Below are positions 40,752-54,918 of a stretch of 64,000 nt of DNA, piece by piece. The position numbers were made by a program, and so were the translations under genes. The notes under the pieces are model-generated. The model was not told the DNA's origin. It saw nothing but the letters and a program-made list of their open reading frames with translations, and did not search any database. The stretch comes from Mantis religiosa. Its lineage: Eukaryota > Arthropoda > Insecta > Mantodea > Mantidae. Numbering within the stretch: the stretch's first letter is position 1; each line of letters begins with the position of its first letter. The stretch is from assembly GCA_030765055.1 (NCBI GenBank), contig CM060947.1, forward strand, positions 101,750,381 to 101,814,380, in the 5' to 3' direction.

Positions 40752-40951
40752 GTGCGCGTTTTTATTTAACATATACAGAGTGTCAATGAACTACACAGGC
40801 ATTTTTTCAGAGCATGTGAGATATCTGAAACAAGTAGTTTAAGATAGGAGACTTATGGTCTGTTGTTTCAAATGTGCAGTACGCCACTGTTAATGATGTT
40901 ATCGCAACGAAAATACAGTACACGAAAACTTGAAAAGACATGTGGGACCAC

Positions 40952-41022
40952 TCCCTCTGGCGCAGTGGTTATGAGATTCGCTTTCAAATGAAAGGTTAAC
41001 GTGTTCGAATTTCTTTCACTCT
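40952..41022 (+). mobile_element. tRNA-like SINE head
   Basis: 'tggcgcagtggttatg' (40959-40974) fits an A box and 'gtgttcgaatttc' (about 41001-41013) a degraded B box at tRNA spacing. No second copy in the window. Confidence 0.4.
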
Positions 41023-41570
41023 TTTGTCCTTTTTTAATTATTATTATTTCTTTAATATTTTGTCTAAGCTTTTAATTCTTGTATAAATGTATGCATTTTA
41101 CGTTTTAATTTCACCTTGTCAGAACAATTAATTACAATTCCTTTTAACAAATATTAAATTCTGCTTAATAATTTCACATGCTGTACATATAAATGGGAGG
41201 TGGTTTAAAGGGTGAACAAACTTGAATAAAATAAAAAGTAAATGGAGCTTTTTACGCCAGGTCTTCATTAATCGCTGGAAGTGGCGACCTAAGCTTTCAA
41301 TGTAAAGTTGACATCCGGGAAGGAACGGCTGTCCTACTCTGTACCAAAATTCCTTATGTGTTTCGAATAACTTCACATACTGCTATTATTTGGAGAGTTG
41401 GTCGTTTTCAGAGCTAACAGTGTTTCATACACCAGAGTCTTGAGGTGATTCCAGAAAAAGTAGAGTAATGTTATTGCACTGGTCCTACAGATTCCACGTT
41501 TTTAGTTACCAATTACGCTATTTCATCCAGTTAGAATTTACGTATTAAAAAGACGAGGAAAAATTAACTA

Positions 41571-41640
41571 CAGAACAGGAATCGAACCAATGACCTTTGC
41601 AATACCAGTTTTGGGCGTTAGGGATTGCACAACCAGAATA
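41571..41640 (-). mobile_element. tRNA-like SINE head, antisense
   Basis: Minus strand has 'ggttcgattcctg' (a good B box, about 41575-41587) about 40 bases after a weak A-box-like stretch. Family not identified. Confidence 0.4.
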
Positions 41641-41751
41641 GACACAGAAAGAGCACTACCTATAGAGTAGACTAAATGATGCAAGAAGTTACTTACTTAA
41701 CCGCTGTTCACTGTCGCACTGGCAAGTGATTACTTCGAGATTTGAGAGGTA

Positions 41752-43000
41752 CGAGGATGGGTCTAAAAGTAATGCCTTCAATTTTTTTCTCTTTTAATTG
41801 CCAAGAAAATTGAATCCAAATTACATAGCTTGAAAACTACAACATTGACGATCAATTTGTCACTATTCAATATAATCTCCGTCCTTTTCCACAGTTTTGG
41901 TCTACCTTTTAACTAGGGCATGTATTCCACTGGTAAAACACACGGTCTTGCTTCCTAAGCCATTGACACACGGACGTTTCCACAGCCTTCTCATCTTCAA
42001 AATGAATCCCACGATAAGCTTCCTTTAGTGGCCCGAACACATGGAAGTCTGATGGTACCAGATCAGGGCTGTATGGGGGGTGAGGTAAGATTACCATCCC
42101 AATTTCTCAAAATTTTCAGTGGTGTAACGGCTGGTGTGTGGTCTTGCATTGTCATGCAAAATAAGAACATCCGCCATAGTTTTTGTTGGGCGAAATCCGC
42201 GAAGACGTGCTTTCAGCCTTTTGAGAGTTCTGACGTATTGGACAGAATTTATTGTGCATCCCTGCTCCAAAAAATCAATCATAAGCACACCCTCTGCATC
42301 CCAAAAAACTGTCGCCATAATTTTCCCTGCCAACAGCTAAGTTTTGAATTTCTTTTTTCTTCGATGGCGTTGTGTAATGCCATTCCATTGAGCGCCTCTT
42401 TGATTCAGGTTCAAAAAAATGAACTCACGTTTCATCTCCAGTAACAATTTTCTCCAGAAGTTCCTCTCTCTCCAAAATGAAGCGCTGCAAGTGTTCGGAG
42501 GCTGTTGTTTTCCTTGTTTCTTTGTTTTGGGCGGTTAACATGCTTGGTACCCAACGGGAAGAAACTTTTAGTAACCCAGTTGTGGAATAATCGTCATCAC
42601 ACTGCCTTTACTGAAGGAGGTAATGCGAAACAATGCACCTGTTGTTACCCGGCGATCAGCACTGCCAATGGTGTTTGCCCTTCAGCTTCGTTACAGCGAC
42701 GAACCCATCGTCTAACAGTGCTGACATCCACCGTTGCATCACTATACACATTTTTTAGTCTTTCGTGAATGCGAATTGGCGTTTGACCTTCCGCAGTCAA
42801 AAATTCAATCACAGAACGCTGTGATTGTCGATGTCAGCCATTTTGCAAGAGGATGCAGTGCTGCCACCTGTTGACTTAGGAAGTTACTACTGCATGGGAT
42901 TGGAGAAGAAGGTTTGAGGAATTGCGCCAAATTAAACGTTTTCACATAACTTACTTATTTAAGGAAAAAATAGGAGGCATTACTTTTTGACCCACCCTCT
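41752..43000 (-). mobile_element. mariner D, full-length, dead
   Basis: Terminal inverted repeats: left 'cgaggatgggtctaaaagta' at 41752, right end reads (minus strand) 'agagggtgggtcaaaaagta' from 43000. TA duplications at 41750-41751 and 43001-43002. 1,249 bp. Transposase runs on the minus strand. Confidence 0.92.
41909..42850 (-). pseudogene. mariner D transposase, degraded
   Basis: On the minus strand a start 'MADIDNHS' at about 42841 is followed by a frameshift and 'EFLTAEGQTPIRIHERLKN' and 'ATVDVSTVRRWVRRCNEAEG' (helix-turn-helix). 'GDET' is followed by a stop in place of the conserved Trp (TGG to TGA near 42429), then 'HFFEPESKRRSMEW'. The middle is open: 'GKIMATVFWDAEGVLMIDFL' and 'ILHDNARPHTSRY' (second catalytic Asp, about 42165-42130). 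A frameshift near 42090 leads to 'PPYSPDLVPSDFHVF', which holds the third Asp of the D34D triad. All three Asp codons survive; the Trp stop and at least two frameshifts abolish function. Confidence 0.9.
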
Positions 43001-43002
43001 TA

Positions 43003-43819
43003 TTTGAGGCATTAAATCTTGAGAACGCCAATAACGAGATACAAAGGGTCGATGTTTCTATACTCGGGAAGCAGTTTTAATGACATTCTAATCCAATGGT
43101 TTCAACCACGTTGTTTAAATACCAACTTATCAGCTTCTGACGTCAATCACGTGTAACAAAATTAACTGCGTTATGTTTAGCAGACCATGCATTGCTTATA
43201 TTAGTCTCGTCTACAAGCACTGAAATTGTTTCAGTAGGTATAATTCATTAACATCATCTATGTACCTATATGGAATCGTAGAAACCAATATCTAACTAAA
43301 CATTATGATAATAATATTGAGATATACGTTTTTGAGATATCTTATCACGACAAATTTTAAAAGAACTGTTCAGGTTTATTTGAGACATTACTATTTGGTA
43401 AACAAATATGAATACTTTCATGAATAAAAACAAAATATGATGTTATGTATTTTACCTCTGCTAAATGTTCCCTTGAAGTAATCTAAGAAAATTTTCTATT
43501 TCTGGCTCTGCAATATTTGCAATTTGCATTAAACATCACCACAAATAAATGAGTACGATTGGTGACATTTAGTCTTCAGCTCACTTTATTCGCTTATGGT
43601 GTTTCGCGTGCATGACGCTAAGAAGTGCAAGAGTCATTCATTCCCCTGATACATTTATTTACTATACATTTCTGATGAACTTGATTATACAGAAATAACA
43701 CAGCTAAACTTCCTTACCAGGAATTAAAGCGTTTCTTATAATTCTTAAATACATTAATATCGCTATTAGCAGGTGTGTTCTTCTCTTTCCTCAATTGCTG
43801 TGAGGCATCTTCCGGGTAG
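43003..43819. other. No gene seen
   Basis: AT-rich; nothing recognised. Confidence 0.5.
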
Positions 43820-43905
43820 TTAAATTAAAATCGCGGCCTCTCCCCACGGCCGGCAGTAGCCGAGAAACTTACGCCGTCAGAGCCGGACTGGAATCCTTAC
43901 CTTAC
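43820..43905 (-). mobile_element. SINE-E fragment, antisense
   Basis: 'ggaatccttacctta' at 43890-43905 and upstream 'ggcagtagccg', 'aaacttac' and 'cagagcc' match, in order, the reverse complement of 45361-45411. The pair is inverted and brackets the SINE-D cluster. Confidence 0.5.
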
Positions 43906-44615
43906 AAAAGATTCTGGAAAAGCTTCTTTCTGCTTTCAAAGAGGCAGCATATCTCATGTAACTGTCTCAAGCTCAGCAACAGGTATTTCTGGGATTTCTT
44001 GAACGCTGTCTTCCCGAAGTTCCTGTAGTGTATGAGGATTGGAATGATACTTTTTGTCTTTTAAATAACCCCATAAATAAAAGTCACAACTTGTTAGGTC
44101 AGGAGAACAAGGGGGTCACAAATCAACACTAATTATTCTGTCATCAAACACCTCCCTTGCTGTAAGTAATGATTCGGCTGCAGCCGTATGTGCTGTTGCG
44201 GAATCTTGCTGGAACCATCTATACGATTTCCCTTTTTCCGTTAAGCGATTAAAAAATGACATCAGAATTAACTTCTTATATCGCTCTGCATTTATTGTTT
44301 CCTCAAAGCATATAGGCCCTTTTATTCTTCTAACACTTATCGCACACCACACTCAAATTTTCTGATCATAATGAGACATTTGATCTAGTAGTACAGGTTT
44401 TTCTGAAGCCCATTATCGACTGTTGTGAGCATTCAAACGTCAAGTGAAACCAAGATTCATCAGCGAGAAACTAAATCCGTGGGTCAATGAATTCTCTCCT
44501 TATATATTGTGAAAACCAGTTACAATAATTCACACGGTTAGCGGGATCATTTGGATTTAATGCTTGAACAGTATGAAGCGATAGGTCTTCAGTTTCAACA
44601 GATATGTATTGAAGG
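43906..44615 (-). pseudogene. Tc1/mariner-type DDE transposase remnant E
   Basis: Minus-strand pieces in family order: 'NYCNWFSQYIRREFIDPRI' (44530-44471), a stop, 'FLADESWFHLTFECSQQS' (first catalytic Asp), then a stretch with shifts, 'VWCAISVRRIKGPICFEETI' (44355-44295), 'SYRWFQQDSATAHTA' (second Asp; this family has QQD where mariners have HDN) and 'DRIISVDLWPPCSPDLTSCD' around 44135-44075 with the third Asp, finishing 'YLWGYLKDKKY'. Recognised as a widespread arthropod transposase with D...D...D spacing like Tc1/mariner. No terminal repeats found; its upstream (5') end is interrupted by SINE-D at 44611-44691. Confidence 0.8.
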
Positions 44616-44691
44616 GGTAGAGCCAGCCTGAAAGATTCAATGCCATAGCCGGGATTTGAACCATGGATCTTCTGGCTTCCGTCCAGCGAGT
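44611..44691 (-). mobile_element. SINE-D copy 1 (antisense)
   Basis: Reverse complement of the SINE-D unit: 'ggggtagagccagcctgaa' then 'gccatagccgggatttgaac' and 'tcttctggcttccgtccag'. It interrupts the transposase remnant and forms a long inverted repeat with copy 2. Confidence 0.8.
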
Positions 44692-44725
44692 TAGTTGGAG
44701 AATTTAATGCCATCTCAACATGTTG

Positions 44726-44860
44726 GCCATAGTAGCTCAAATGGTTAGAGCGGCTGGACGAAAACCAGAAGATCTGCGGTTCAAATCCCGGCTATGGCAT
44801 TGAATCTTTCAGTCTGGCTCTACCCCTTCATAGAGCATCCTATACACGACTAGTGTGAAA
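44726..44860 (+). mobile_element. SINE-D copy 2, tRNA-Phe-like head
   Basis: 72-base tRNA-like head at 44726-44797: acceptor arms GCCATAG and CTATGGC pair over 7 bp, the D arm is GCTC/GAGC, and the anticodon-loop position reads GAA (Phe), but position 33 is C instead of U and the T stem is mispaired, so it is a pseudo-tRNA. It is followed by 'cattgaatctttcagtctgg' and 'ctctaccccttcatag', present in all three copies. Confidence 0.8.
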
Positions 44861-45044
44861 GAACAATTAATTTCCATTAATTGTACCTAATAGTGGTCCG
44901 AACTATAAAGCCCGGGCCTTAAAGTACTTACAGCATAGTAAGTCGTCATTAAGGTAGTTGTCTCATGTGATTATGAGAACTCCTAGTGGTGTACTGGGAG
45001 AAACAGGAGTCAGTTGGAGAATTTAATGTCATGTTGGCACGTTG

Positions 45045-45195
45045 GCCATAGTAGCTCAAATGGTTAGAGCGGCTGGACGGAAACCAGAAGATCCGTGGTT
45101 CAAATCCCGGCTATGACATTGAATCTTTCAGTCTGGCTCTACCCCTTCATAGTGCGTCCTACACACGGCTAGTGTGGAAGAACAAATAATTTCCA
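45045..45195 (+). mobile_element. SINE-D copy 3
   Basis: Nearly the same as copy 2, with the upstream flank 'agttggagaatttaatg' also repeated (44693-44709 and 45012-45028) and the downstream flank 'gctagtgtggaagaac'. The shared flanks suggest a tandem duplication of about 320 bp rather than two separate insertions. The anticodon position reads GGA here. Confidence 0.8.
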
Positions 45196-45360
45196 GACAT
45201 GTATTGTTCCTCATACACCATAGAAAGTTAGGGAAAACATTGCACAAGAAATCACAAGAATACCTGCGGCTAAGCTTCGGAGAGTGAGCGAAAAATTTAC
45301 ACGAGATATGTTGCTTGCTTGAGAGCAGAAGGTCAACATTTCCAGCATCTACGAATATTA

Positions 45361-45450
45361 TAAGGTAAGGATTCCAGCCTCTGTAAGTTCCCCGGCGACT
45401 GCTGGCCCTCTCGTGCAGTAGAAAGGGACCGTGAGTTCGATTATAATTTA
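45361..45450 (+). mobile_element. SINE-E copy
   Basis: Starts 'taaggtaaggattccagcc', has a B-box-like 'gaccgtgagttcgattat' (45428-45445). Matches 43820-43905 in inverted orientation. Confidence 0.45.
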
Positions 45451-46019
<569 letters not shown>

Positions 46020-46688
46020 TACGCGCGTGTGCACGCACACTCATACACGCACACGTATGCAGGCACACAGAGAATGTCTATATAATTTAGTATAATATGA
46101 TCTACATAGGCTCTCTCTACCCCATAAGCTGAAGAATCGAATAAACTGAAATAAATAGAATATTTTATGATCACAGAGAAGGTTAGAGAGAACATTTTAT
46201 GCTGTATGTACTCTAGCGTCTCATTATTCTTACCTGACGACTAAAGAGAATTAATGATTTTCGCATTACGGGAACAAAAACGGGAACCGACGAAAATCTC
46301 CGGATGCATGTGAAAACGGTAATAGGATCTCTCGGCAAATTTAATGGAGGTGACAGTAACAGGAAGCGTAGGAAGCGTAGCGTCATGTGCAAGAGGATAT
46401 TTTGCTGCCGGTGACCTGATGACAACGAGGATGTAAACTGTTTACTCGCCTAGTGTATTTTACTTCAATTACCAAGTTCCTCTTTCCAGTCCACAGGGAC
46501 ACATTATGAGCATCTAGCAAGCCTTTTAGCGCTGGACAGTTCGCAGAATATTAGGATATTTCACTTATTCACACTTCAGGCTAACAGCCTTTGGTGACAA
46601 TTTTATCAGCTTCCTAATTAATCACGTTTTCCTCAGCAAAATATTTTTAAAATTATACATTTATATCCAGTAAACTATTTTACGTATT
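46020..46688. other. No gene seen
   Basis: Starts with a degenerate CA/CG-rich stretch (to 46070); otherwise AT-rich with no recognised feature. Confidence 0.45.
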
Positions 46689-46860
46689 TTAACCGGTTAG
46701 GTCATATCGGAAGATAAATGAAATGGGTGAAATGATGCTCAAATTAGCCCAGGGTCAATAGAGCTTACTGCTACTCCACACTCACCTTTGCGGTTTCGGA
46801 AAAATCCTCGAAAACGAAATTATCTAGATAACTCACCCTGACCGAGATTAGAACTCAAGA
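46689..46860 (-). mobile_element. SINE-A copy, 5'-truncated
   Basis: Antisense: 'ggtcatatcggaagataaat', 'gggtgaaatgatgctcaaat', 'actcaccctgaccgagatta'. It stops after 'gaactcaaga' at 46860, inside the B box, so the tRNA head is missing. Confidence 0.85.
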
Positions 46861-47074
46861 ATTTTTAGTATTCGTAGCAGCAACCACATTTTAATCGTGC
46901 CATACAATGCAGGTAACATTAGAAAACCAGTATTGTAGGAGCAAGGGGAAATGACGAATGTAACCCGAAATCACAGATTTCTGCTAACTTAAAAATTGCA
47001 CACTTTTACAATTATTGATAAGCGGCTTATCTGCCATTTCTCATTATGGCATATTTGCTTTTGTGTATCTACCA

Positions 47075-47752
47075 TGGCGCAATAAAATAGAATGACGGTG
47101 GCGCAGGGTAGAGCAAAGAGATACTCTCAGGGTATGCGTGGATATATATGTGAGTAAGGATGGTTCTAATGACACTGGAATTCCCGTTTCATACTGATTT
47201 AATGACTGCTTTTTTTATCATCACCTCAAACTCGAAGTTGCTGACCAAGGTTATCAATATTTCACTGTTTAGAGTGACCGTATGTAGAACGCTTATTACT
47301 CGATAAAACTTAATTCGTTCTTCACGTATATATGAACCGACAAATATCTTCTCTCATCGCTTCTGGTCTCCTTTGACCAAGAGAGAAGAACATAACCTTA
47401 AACAGCCGCCAGCCGCGGACTGTCTGTCCTCACTGTGCACGGCTATGCGTGTGTGTGACTTTCACCTCTTGAAGTCCTTTATTCACAACAAAACTCCATT
47501 TTGTGACTATTTTGTCCATTGTGATTATTGGTCTCGGTCATGCCATTATTAAGGGTCCGAGGAATACCTATTCAAACGGAGTCAAGTGCTACCCACTGAG
47601 AATTTCTGCTAAGAATCCGCTTTCTTCCGTCCCTTTTTGTTAAAACTATTCAACTCAACTGCACGTGCACGCGTTTCACAAAGATAGCAGATTCCTTTGA
47701 ACTCCATTACAATTCTTTACTCATTGAAATCCCTTAATTTCGGTATCAACTA
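47075..47752 (+). repeat. Unclassified dispersed repeat R1, copy 2
   Basis: Same orientation as copy 1 (20851-21715); joined directly at 'gggtagagcaaagagatact' where copy 1 has about 210 additional bases. After the shared 'tttcggtatcaa' (about 47740-47751) the copies diverge, which sets the right border. Confidence 0.7.
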
Positions 47753-50549
47753 TTATTACTACTGATTGACGCCAATTTAGGCGTACCAGCAACAAACCGG
47801 TACGAACTTCTCCTAAACTTTCGCCGCACTACTCCTCATTAAGAGAAGGGCATGGTTTCATACCAAATTCGAAGTGGCACGAATCTATAACAATAACATA
47901 ATAATATTCAAACTGAGAACTTACGGTGACTTCCTTCAACTTCCGTAGTTTTCTGTTGATAGGCAAGACATTTCACTGTGTCTTGAACAATAGTGTATAT
48001 ATAATTAATAAAGTAAATTTATACCTATGGTTAATTATAGTTATATATAGTAAATATATGTAACTCCTAATAGACCACATTAGGAGTATACACATTATTT
48101 ACGATAATATCGTTTTTATCTCCTTTTAAACACAGTCCCATGGTACTAAGGGAGGTCTGCATCACCCGAAGCAGCCCCTGTATGGAATTCTTAAACAGTT
48201 ACTCAAAACCTCAACCCGTGCAACACGGATTAGCCAACTAGTTTATAAAGAAGGTGATTTCTTGTATATATTATTATTTTGTGCTCCTGGAAATGCAAAA
48301 TATTCGAACTATCGTCTGCGCAACAAGAGCTCCATCTAAAGTTTAGCTACTTCCCTACCACAATTGATAATTGCAACGAGGAAGTTATTGGAACCATTTC
48401 AAATATGTAAATGGGGATGAATGGAATAGAGTATAAAAACTGCAGTCAATAAAGCTGTTTTAGGATCAAAGAACGAACAAAGACCTATGATACATATCAA
48501 AATAAGTTAAGGACGTTGGAAGAAAAACTGTACTAAAACGGAATAAAAAAGAGTATTACAAGCGACAGTATTGAATAAATAATAATAAACAAGATGACGT
48601 ATACAGAAAGAGACCAAAGATAAAGGATATGCCAGAATGAAGAAGGCTGCAAAATACAGTAATGTGCCTCGCCTTAGAGACTATGACACTAATATCGATA
48701 TGTATGCTTCTGATTTGAAGTACTTTTATTATAATTAATTTTACTTTACTTTATAAATATTATATTAATATTTAATTTTATTATGTTTATTACTTTTCGA
48801 GAGCTTTATATAAATGAATTAAATATGGATAGAGTAAAATCAAGGGATCAATATTTTCAAACACAACTGTGACAAAATTTTCAAACCTGATTAAGCTTTC
48901 CAAATAACCTTCGGTTTTTCGAAGTTCAGCAGTACAGAGATACATGTGAGGGATACATCTACCAGTTTACGTAGTCTACACAGTAGACTAGCGTAACACT
49001 AACCATTTACAGTATGTTCCTCCCCTACAAGTAAATTCCTTCACAGTCCCTAAAGATGGTGGCCATTATCTTTGTTAATTGAGTGACCATGGCTGTTAGA
49101 GATGGTGCTTTGCCTGGTCATAGCAGAGGACAGTAGCTTCATATTCTGTAACTAAGGATTGCAGAGGTTCTGTTTCGCTGCCTCGACAGAGTCCAAAGTG
49201 TCTGACAACAAATGACTTGGAACGTTTGGACTGGGGAAAGAAGTCCAAGCACCTATCTTGCTCCAACTTTTTCCTGTTGTAATGTTCATGAAGAATCAGA
49301 ACGATTACTGTTTTAGAAAAGCCGACTGGTCTTCCATAATTTATCCTCCGACAAAAATGATGTTTCAGGAATGAGCAACTCTAAGGTTCTACCTACACGC
49401 TCTTCGTCTTCAATGCTTTTGCAACCCATTAGAAAAATTTTGATTCATTCCTTTATGGTAGATTAGTGGTGGGTTGCTTTCCCACTCACTCCTTCCAATC
49501 GCTGTTCAATTTCATTTGTAATTAGCAACTTTCTCAGCTCGATGCTCAATTTTGAAATGTTAGATTCTTTCATATATAGCCTTCTTTAAACAAATATATC
49601 TCACAACTGGGTGAAGTTACAGCTGCAAATATTTACTTTACAAATATCACATAATACGACAAAAGGATTTTCTGCAGATGAAATCGGCCAGAAGTTTATG
49701 AACCTACTCTCGTAGGTGAATCAAGTACGAGCTTTAAGTTTTTGCTGCCAAACACGATGGGAGCCCACAATCTCGACATATGCAGCTGGTTTGGAATACC
49801 ACGAAGGGGCAATTTCTCTTAATGTTTGCCATTTGTGTGCAATACGGTTACCAATGCGGCTACACATTTGTTTTGCTGAAATAGCAATTTTCCTCTGAGA
49901 TTCTGGTGCCAGATGTGGGATATTGACATTGTTGATTTACTGTTCACAGTTGCACAGTTTCATTCCAAATAAGAGAATAAAACAAAAGACTGTATAGAGA
50001 GAAACAGTAAAAGCAACAGGTATAATCAAATTATATTTAGGCTTATTCAGAGCAATGTGAGTGTCAATCAACAAACATGGGAAAACGTTCGCGTCATTAA
50101 GAACTTAAATGAAAGGTTTTCTCCCTTTGACTTCCTTTCTTAAAAATGCAATTTAAATATTCAAATGATCATTAGTTCAAAATAATTTATTTTAATCTCA
50201 CTTTGCATTAATGATTTTATTACATATTTCGTTGTCGGTATAACCGGAACTTGGGGGACAGAAGCAATACTCAAATCTTTTATAAAGTAGTCACTACGAG
50301 TTGATTTTGAAATTCCACAAGCGAATATTTTGAATGTTATTAATGTCAAAATAATTTATTTAAATTGTGCCCTTTAACGAAGCCTGAATCTTTATTTGAT
50401 TTTCTATCTCTTACAGTTAACCAGATATATAAAGTTATATTAAATTCCTTCCCGATAAAGAAGACTTCATAAGTTTTACAATTCAAGATGTACATTTATT
50501 TGTCCTGCCTTAAACGTATAGTACTTTATTAAAAAACGTTAGAGCAACT

Positions 50550-50554
<5 letters not shown>
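47753..50554. other. Mostly unrecognised; one degraded ORF candidate
   Basis: 2.8 kb, AT-rich except a more balanced stretch at 49000-49930. Only the antisense frame at 49608-49935 looks coding-like. A short A run precedes mariner B (50555-50584). Confidence 0.4.
49608..49935 (-). pseudogene. Degraded ORF of unknown family
   Basis: One minus-strand frame stays open for about 85 codons with balanced composition, including 'RKIAISAKQMCSRIGNRIA' and 'KPAAYVEIVGSHRVWQQKL', then one stop, then about 40 more codons with 'NPFVVLCDICKVNI'. The CxxC pair resembles part of a zinc finger. I do not recognise the family. It may be an old TE protein or a chance frame. Confidence 0.3.
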
Positions 50555-50586
<32 letters not shown>

Positions 50587-50758
50587 GATATACGAGGGCT
50601 GTTCAATAAAGAATGATCATAAATTTTTTTACAGTCATAATTTTTCGCACTAAAATTCAATCTTATTATATTCTGTTAGCTTAATGTGAAACAAACACGC
50701 CGTAGTAGTTTCATTTTTGTTACTCCTGGTTCCCACCTGTGAGAACCAGGCAAGTTCA

Positions 50759-50980
50759 AACTAATCAAGGCTTCACGGGTGATCAGCCGTGTCAAATTAA
50801 TAAACGTCGAGCTGTCGGCCATTTTAAACTCCATGGCCTTCTTCAGATCCCGAAGATCCTGAAGAAAGCCATGGAGTTTACAATAGCCGAAAGCTCGACG
50901 TTTATTAATTTGACACGGCTGATCACTCGCGAAGCCTTGATTAGTAATGCTCGCCGTGAAAGCTTCAAGTCTTACACAAA
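50759..50980. mobile_element. Palindromic PLE-like insertion in mariner B
   Basis: Arms at 50762-50849 and 50855-50942 are inverted copies of each other around a 5-base centre, followed by 38 bases (50943-50980) without counterpart. Comparison with mariner C, which lacks it, gives exact borders: 'aagttca' and 'ttcagacatg' are adjacent there, and TTCA is duplicated here (50755-50758 and 50981-50984). The arms share a 'ctgaagaaggccat...ggccga.agctc' layout with PLE pseudo-LTRs, and a related half copy sits at 22519-22645. Probably two inverted pseudo-LTR ends of a severely truncated PLE insertion; a foldback DNA element is the alternative. Confidence 0.75.
50854..50900 (+). ncRNA. Hammerhead-like core in the palindrome, right arm
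   Basis: CTGAAGA (50859-50865) fits the CUGANGA core, then a weak helix II, GAAA (50889-50892) and GCTC, with self-complementary AGCT where helix III would form between two molecules. In the left arm GAAA is GACA and helix II (GGCCAT/ATGGCC) is perfect, so neither arm keeps every feature. Helix I is only about 2 bp. Confidence 0.35.
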
Positions 50981-51017
50981 TTCAGACATGTTCAGTATCG
51001 CCAACCGCTGCAATGGA

Positions 51018-52056
51018 GATAACACGCGAGGAACAATATGCGGCTTTGAAATTTTGCTTTCGTCTCAACAAATCTTCAGTTGAGGCCTATGCAATGTTAC
51101 AGGAGGCCTATGGAGAGTCTGTTCTTCCCTACAGCACAGCTCGAAGATGGTTTAAAATGTTAAAAGAGGGGAGACATCAATTTCAAAGGAAGGTGCACCC
51201 GGTGCTCTACTTACTGCTCTTAAGGAAGAAAACATCAACACTGCTGCTGCCATTGTGAGAGAGGATTGACGAATTACCTTGAGATCACTTTCTGAAATAC
51301 TGATCACTTCATTGGGTGCAACCCACACGTTGGTGACAGAAACATTACATATGAGACGTGTTTGTGTGCGATGGGTTCCAAGACTGTTCATTCCCGAACA
51401 AAAGGATATTCGCATGCAGTTCTACATACAGTTAAAGTTGATGTAATCACTGTTGATGAAACTTGGCTACATCATTTTGATCCTGAGAGCAAACAGCAAA
51501 GCTCAGTGTGGAAATCTCCTTCATCACCAATCCCCAAAAGAACAAAAGTGGTTGCTTCTGCTGGGAAAGTTATGGTCATCTCATTCTTTGATATTCATGG
51601 AACGGTTTGTCAGTATGTTGTACATGCATACACATCAGTAACGGGACAATACTACAGGGATGTTCTGAAAACATTGAAAGTCCATATCAGGCGCAAAAGA
51701 CCACATTTCCGTGAAGCAGGCTGGATGCTGCACCACGATAATGCACGGCCGCATATTGCCAAATGCTGTTGTTGAATATCTTGCAAAAATCAATGTGAAG
51801 TGCATCCCTCACCCTCCCTATAGTCCGGATTTAGCCCCATGTGACTTTTTTTCTATTCCCTAACTTGAAGAAACGCCTTCGTGGGAGGCATTATTCATCA
51901 TCAGAAGCAGTGGTGAAGGCTGCGGAGGCGATTTTGAAGATCTCTCAAAAAATTGTTTCCAGCATATCTTTGAAGACTGGCAGAAACGCTGGGACAAGTG
52001 CATCGCATTCAGGGGAGACTATTTTGAGAAGGACAATCAAAATTATGAGGACGAGT
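51018..52056 (+). pseudogene. mariner B transposase, degraded
   Basis: Starts near 51013 ('MEITREEQYAALKFCFRLNK'), keeps the first helix-turn-helix ('SVEAYAMLQEAYGESVLPYS', 'TARRWFKMLKEG'), then shifts frame near 51185. The catalytic part is open from 51362 to 51775: 'VDETWLHHFDPESKQQSS' (first Asp, 51454), 'GKVMVISFFDIHGTV', 'WMLHHDNARPHIA' (second Asp, about 51736). An inserted base near 51765 shifts the frame; 'PPYSPDLAPCDFFSIP'-type sequence with the third Asp lies at 51817-51855, broken again by an extra T. All three catalytic positions survive, separated by at least three frameshifts. Confidence 0.9.
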
Positions 52057-52070
52057 AAAGTTACGTTGAC

Positions 52071-52103
<33 letters not shown>

Positions 52104-52330
52104 TGTGATCATGCCCCCGTATATGAGGACAACCTTTCACACAAGGTGAATTTTAAGGTACGATGTTTTATTAAAATATGCTTAATACATCCTCAGGAGA
52201 TGTAACATTTAAATACAAAATTAGTAATTTACAATCGGAAGATATTACGATTTTGAGTTGTGCTTTCAAACACATACACATACACCCTTTTCTAAGAATA
52301 TTCTTTATTCACGGACTTCCAAACGAGTAA

Positions 52331-54918
<2,588 letters not shown>

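Larger units (their letters stand above)
50593..52119 (+). mobile_element. mariner B, with a 222-bp palindromic insertion
   Basis: Left terminal repeat 'cgagggctgttcaataaaga' from 50593, with TA at 50591-50592; right end '...gatcatgcccccg' to 52119 followed by TA, its terminal repeat shortened relative to the left. Same family as mariner C (60125-61032), with nearly identical 100-base left ends. Without the insertion at 50759-50980 it would be 1,305 bp, the normal mariner size. A 27-base A run lies near the right end (52071-52098). Confidence 0.9.

Noticed and set aside
44726..44797. tRNA-Phe gene
   Set aside because: Three dispersed copies with shared non-tRNA tails, wrong base at position 33 and a broken T stem: a SINE head.
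49055..49100. Minus-strand 'KIMATIFRDCEGIYL', resembling the mariner motif before the second Asp
   Set aside because: No other mariner motif, terminal repeat or catalytic residue nearby in any frame; probably chance or too small a scrap.
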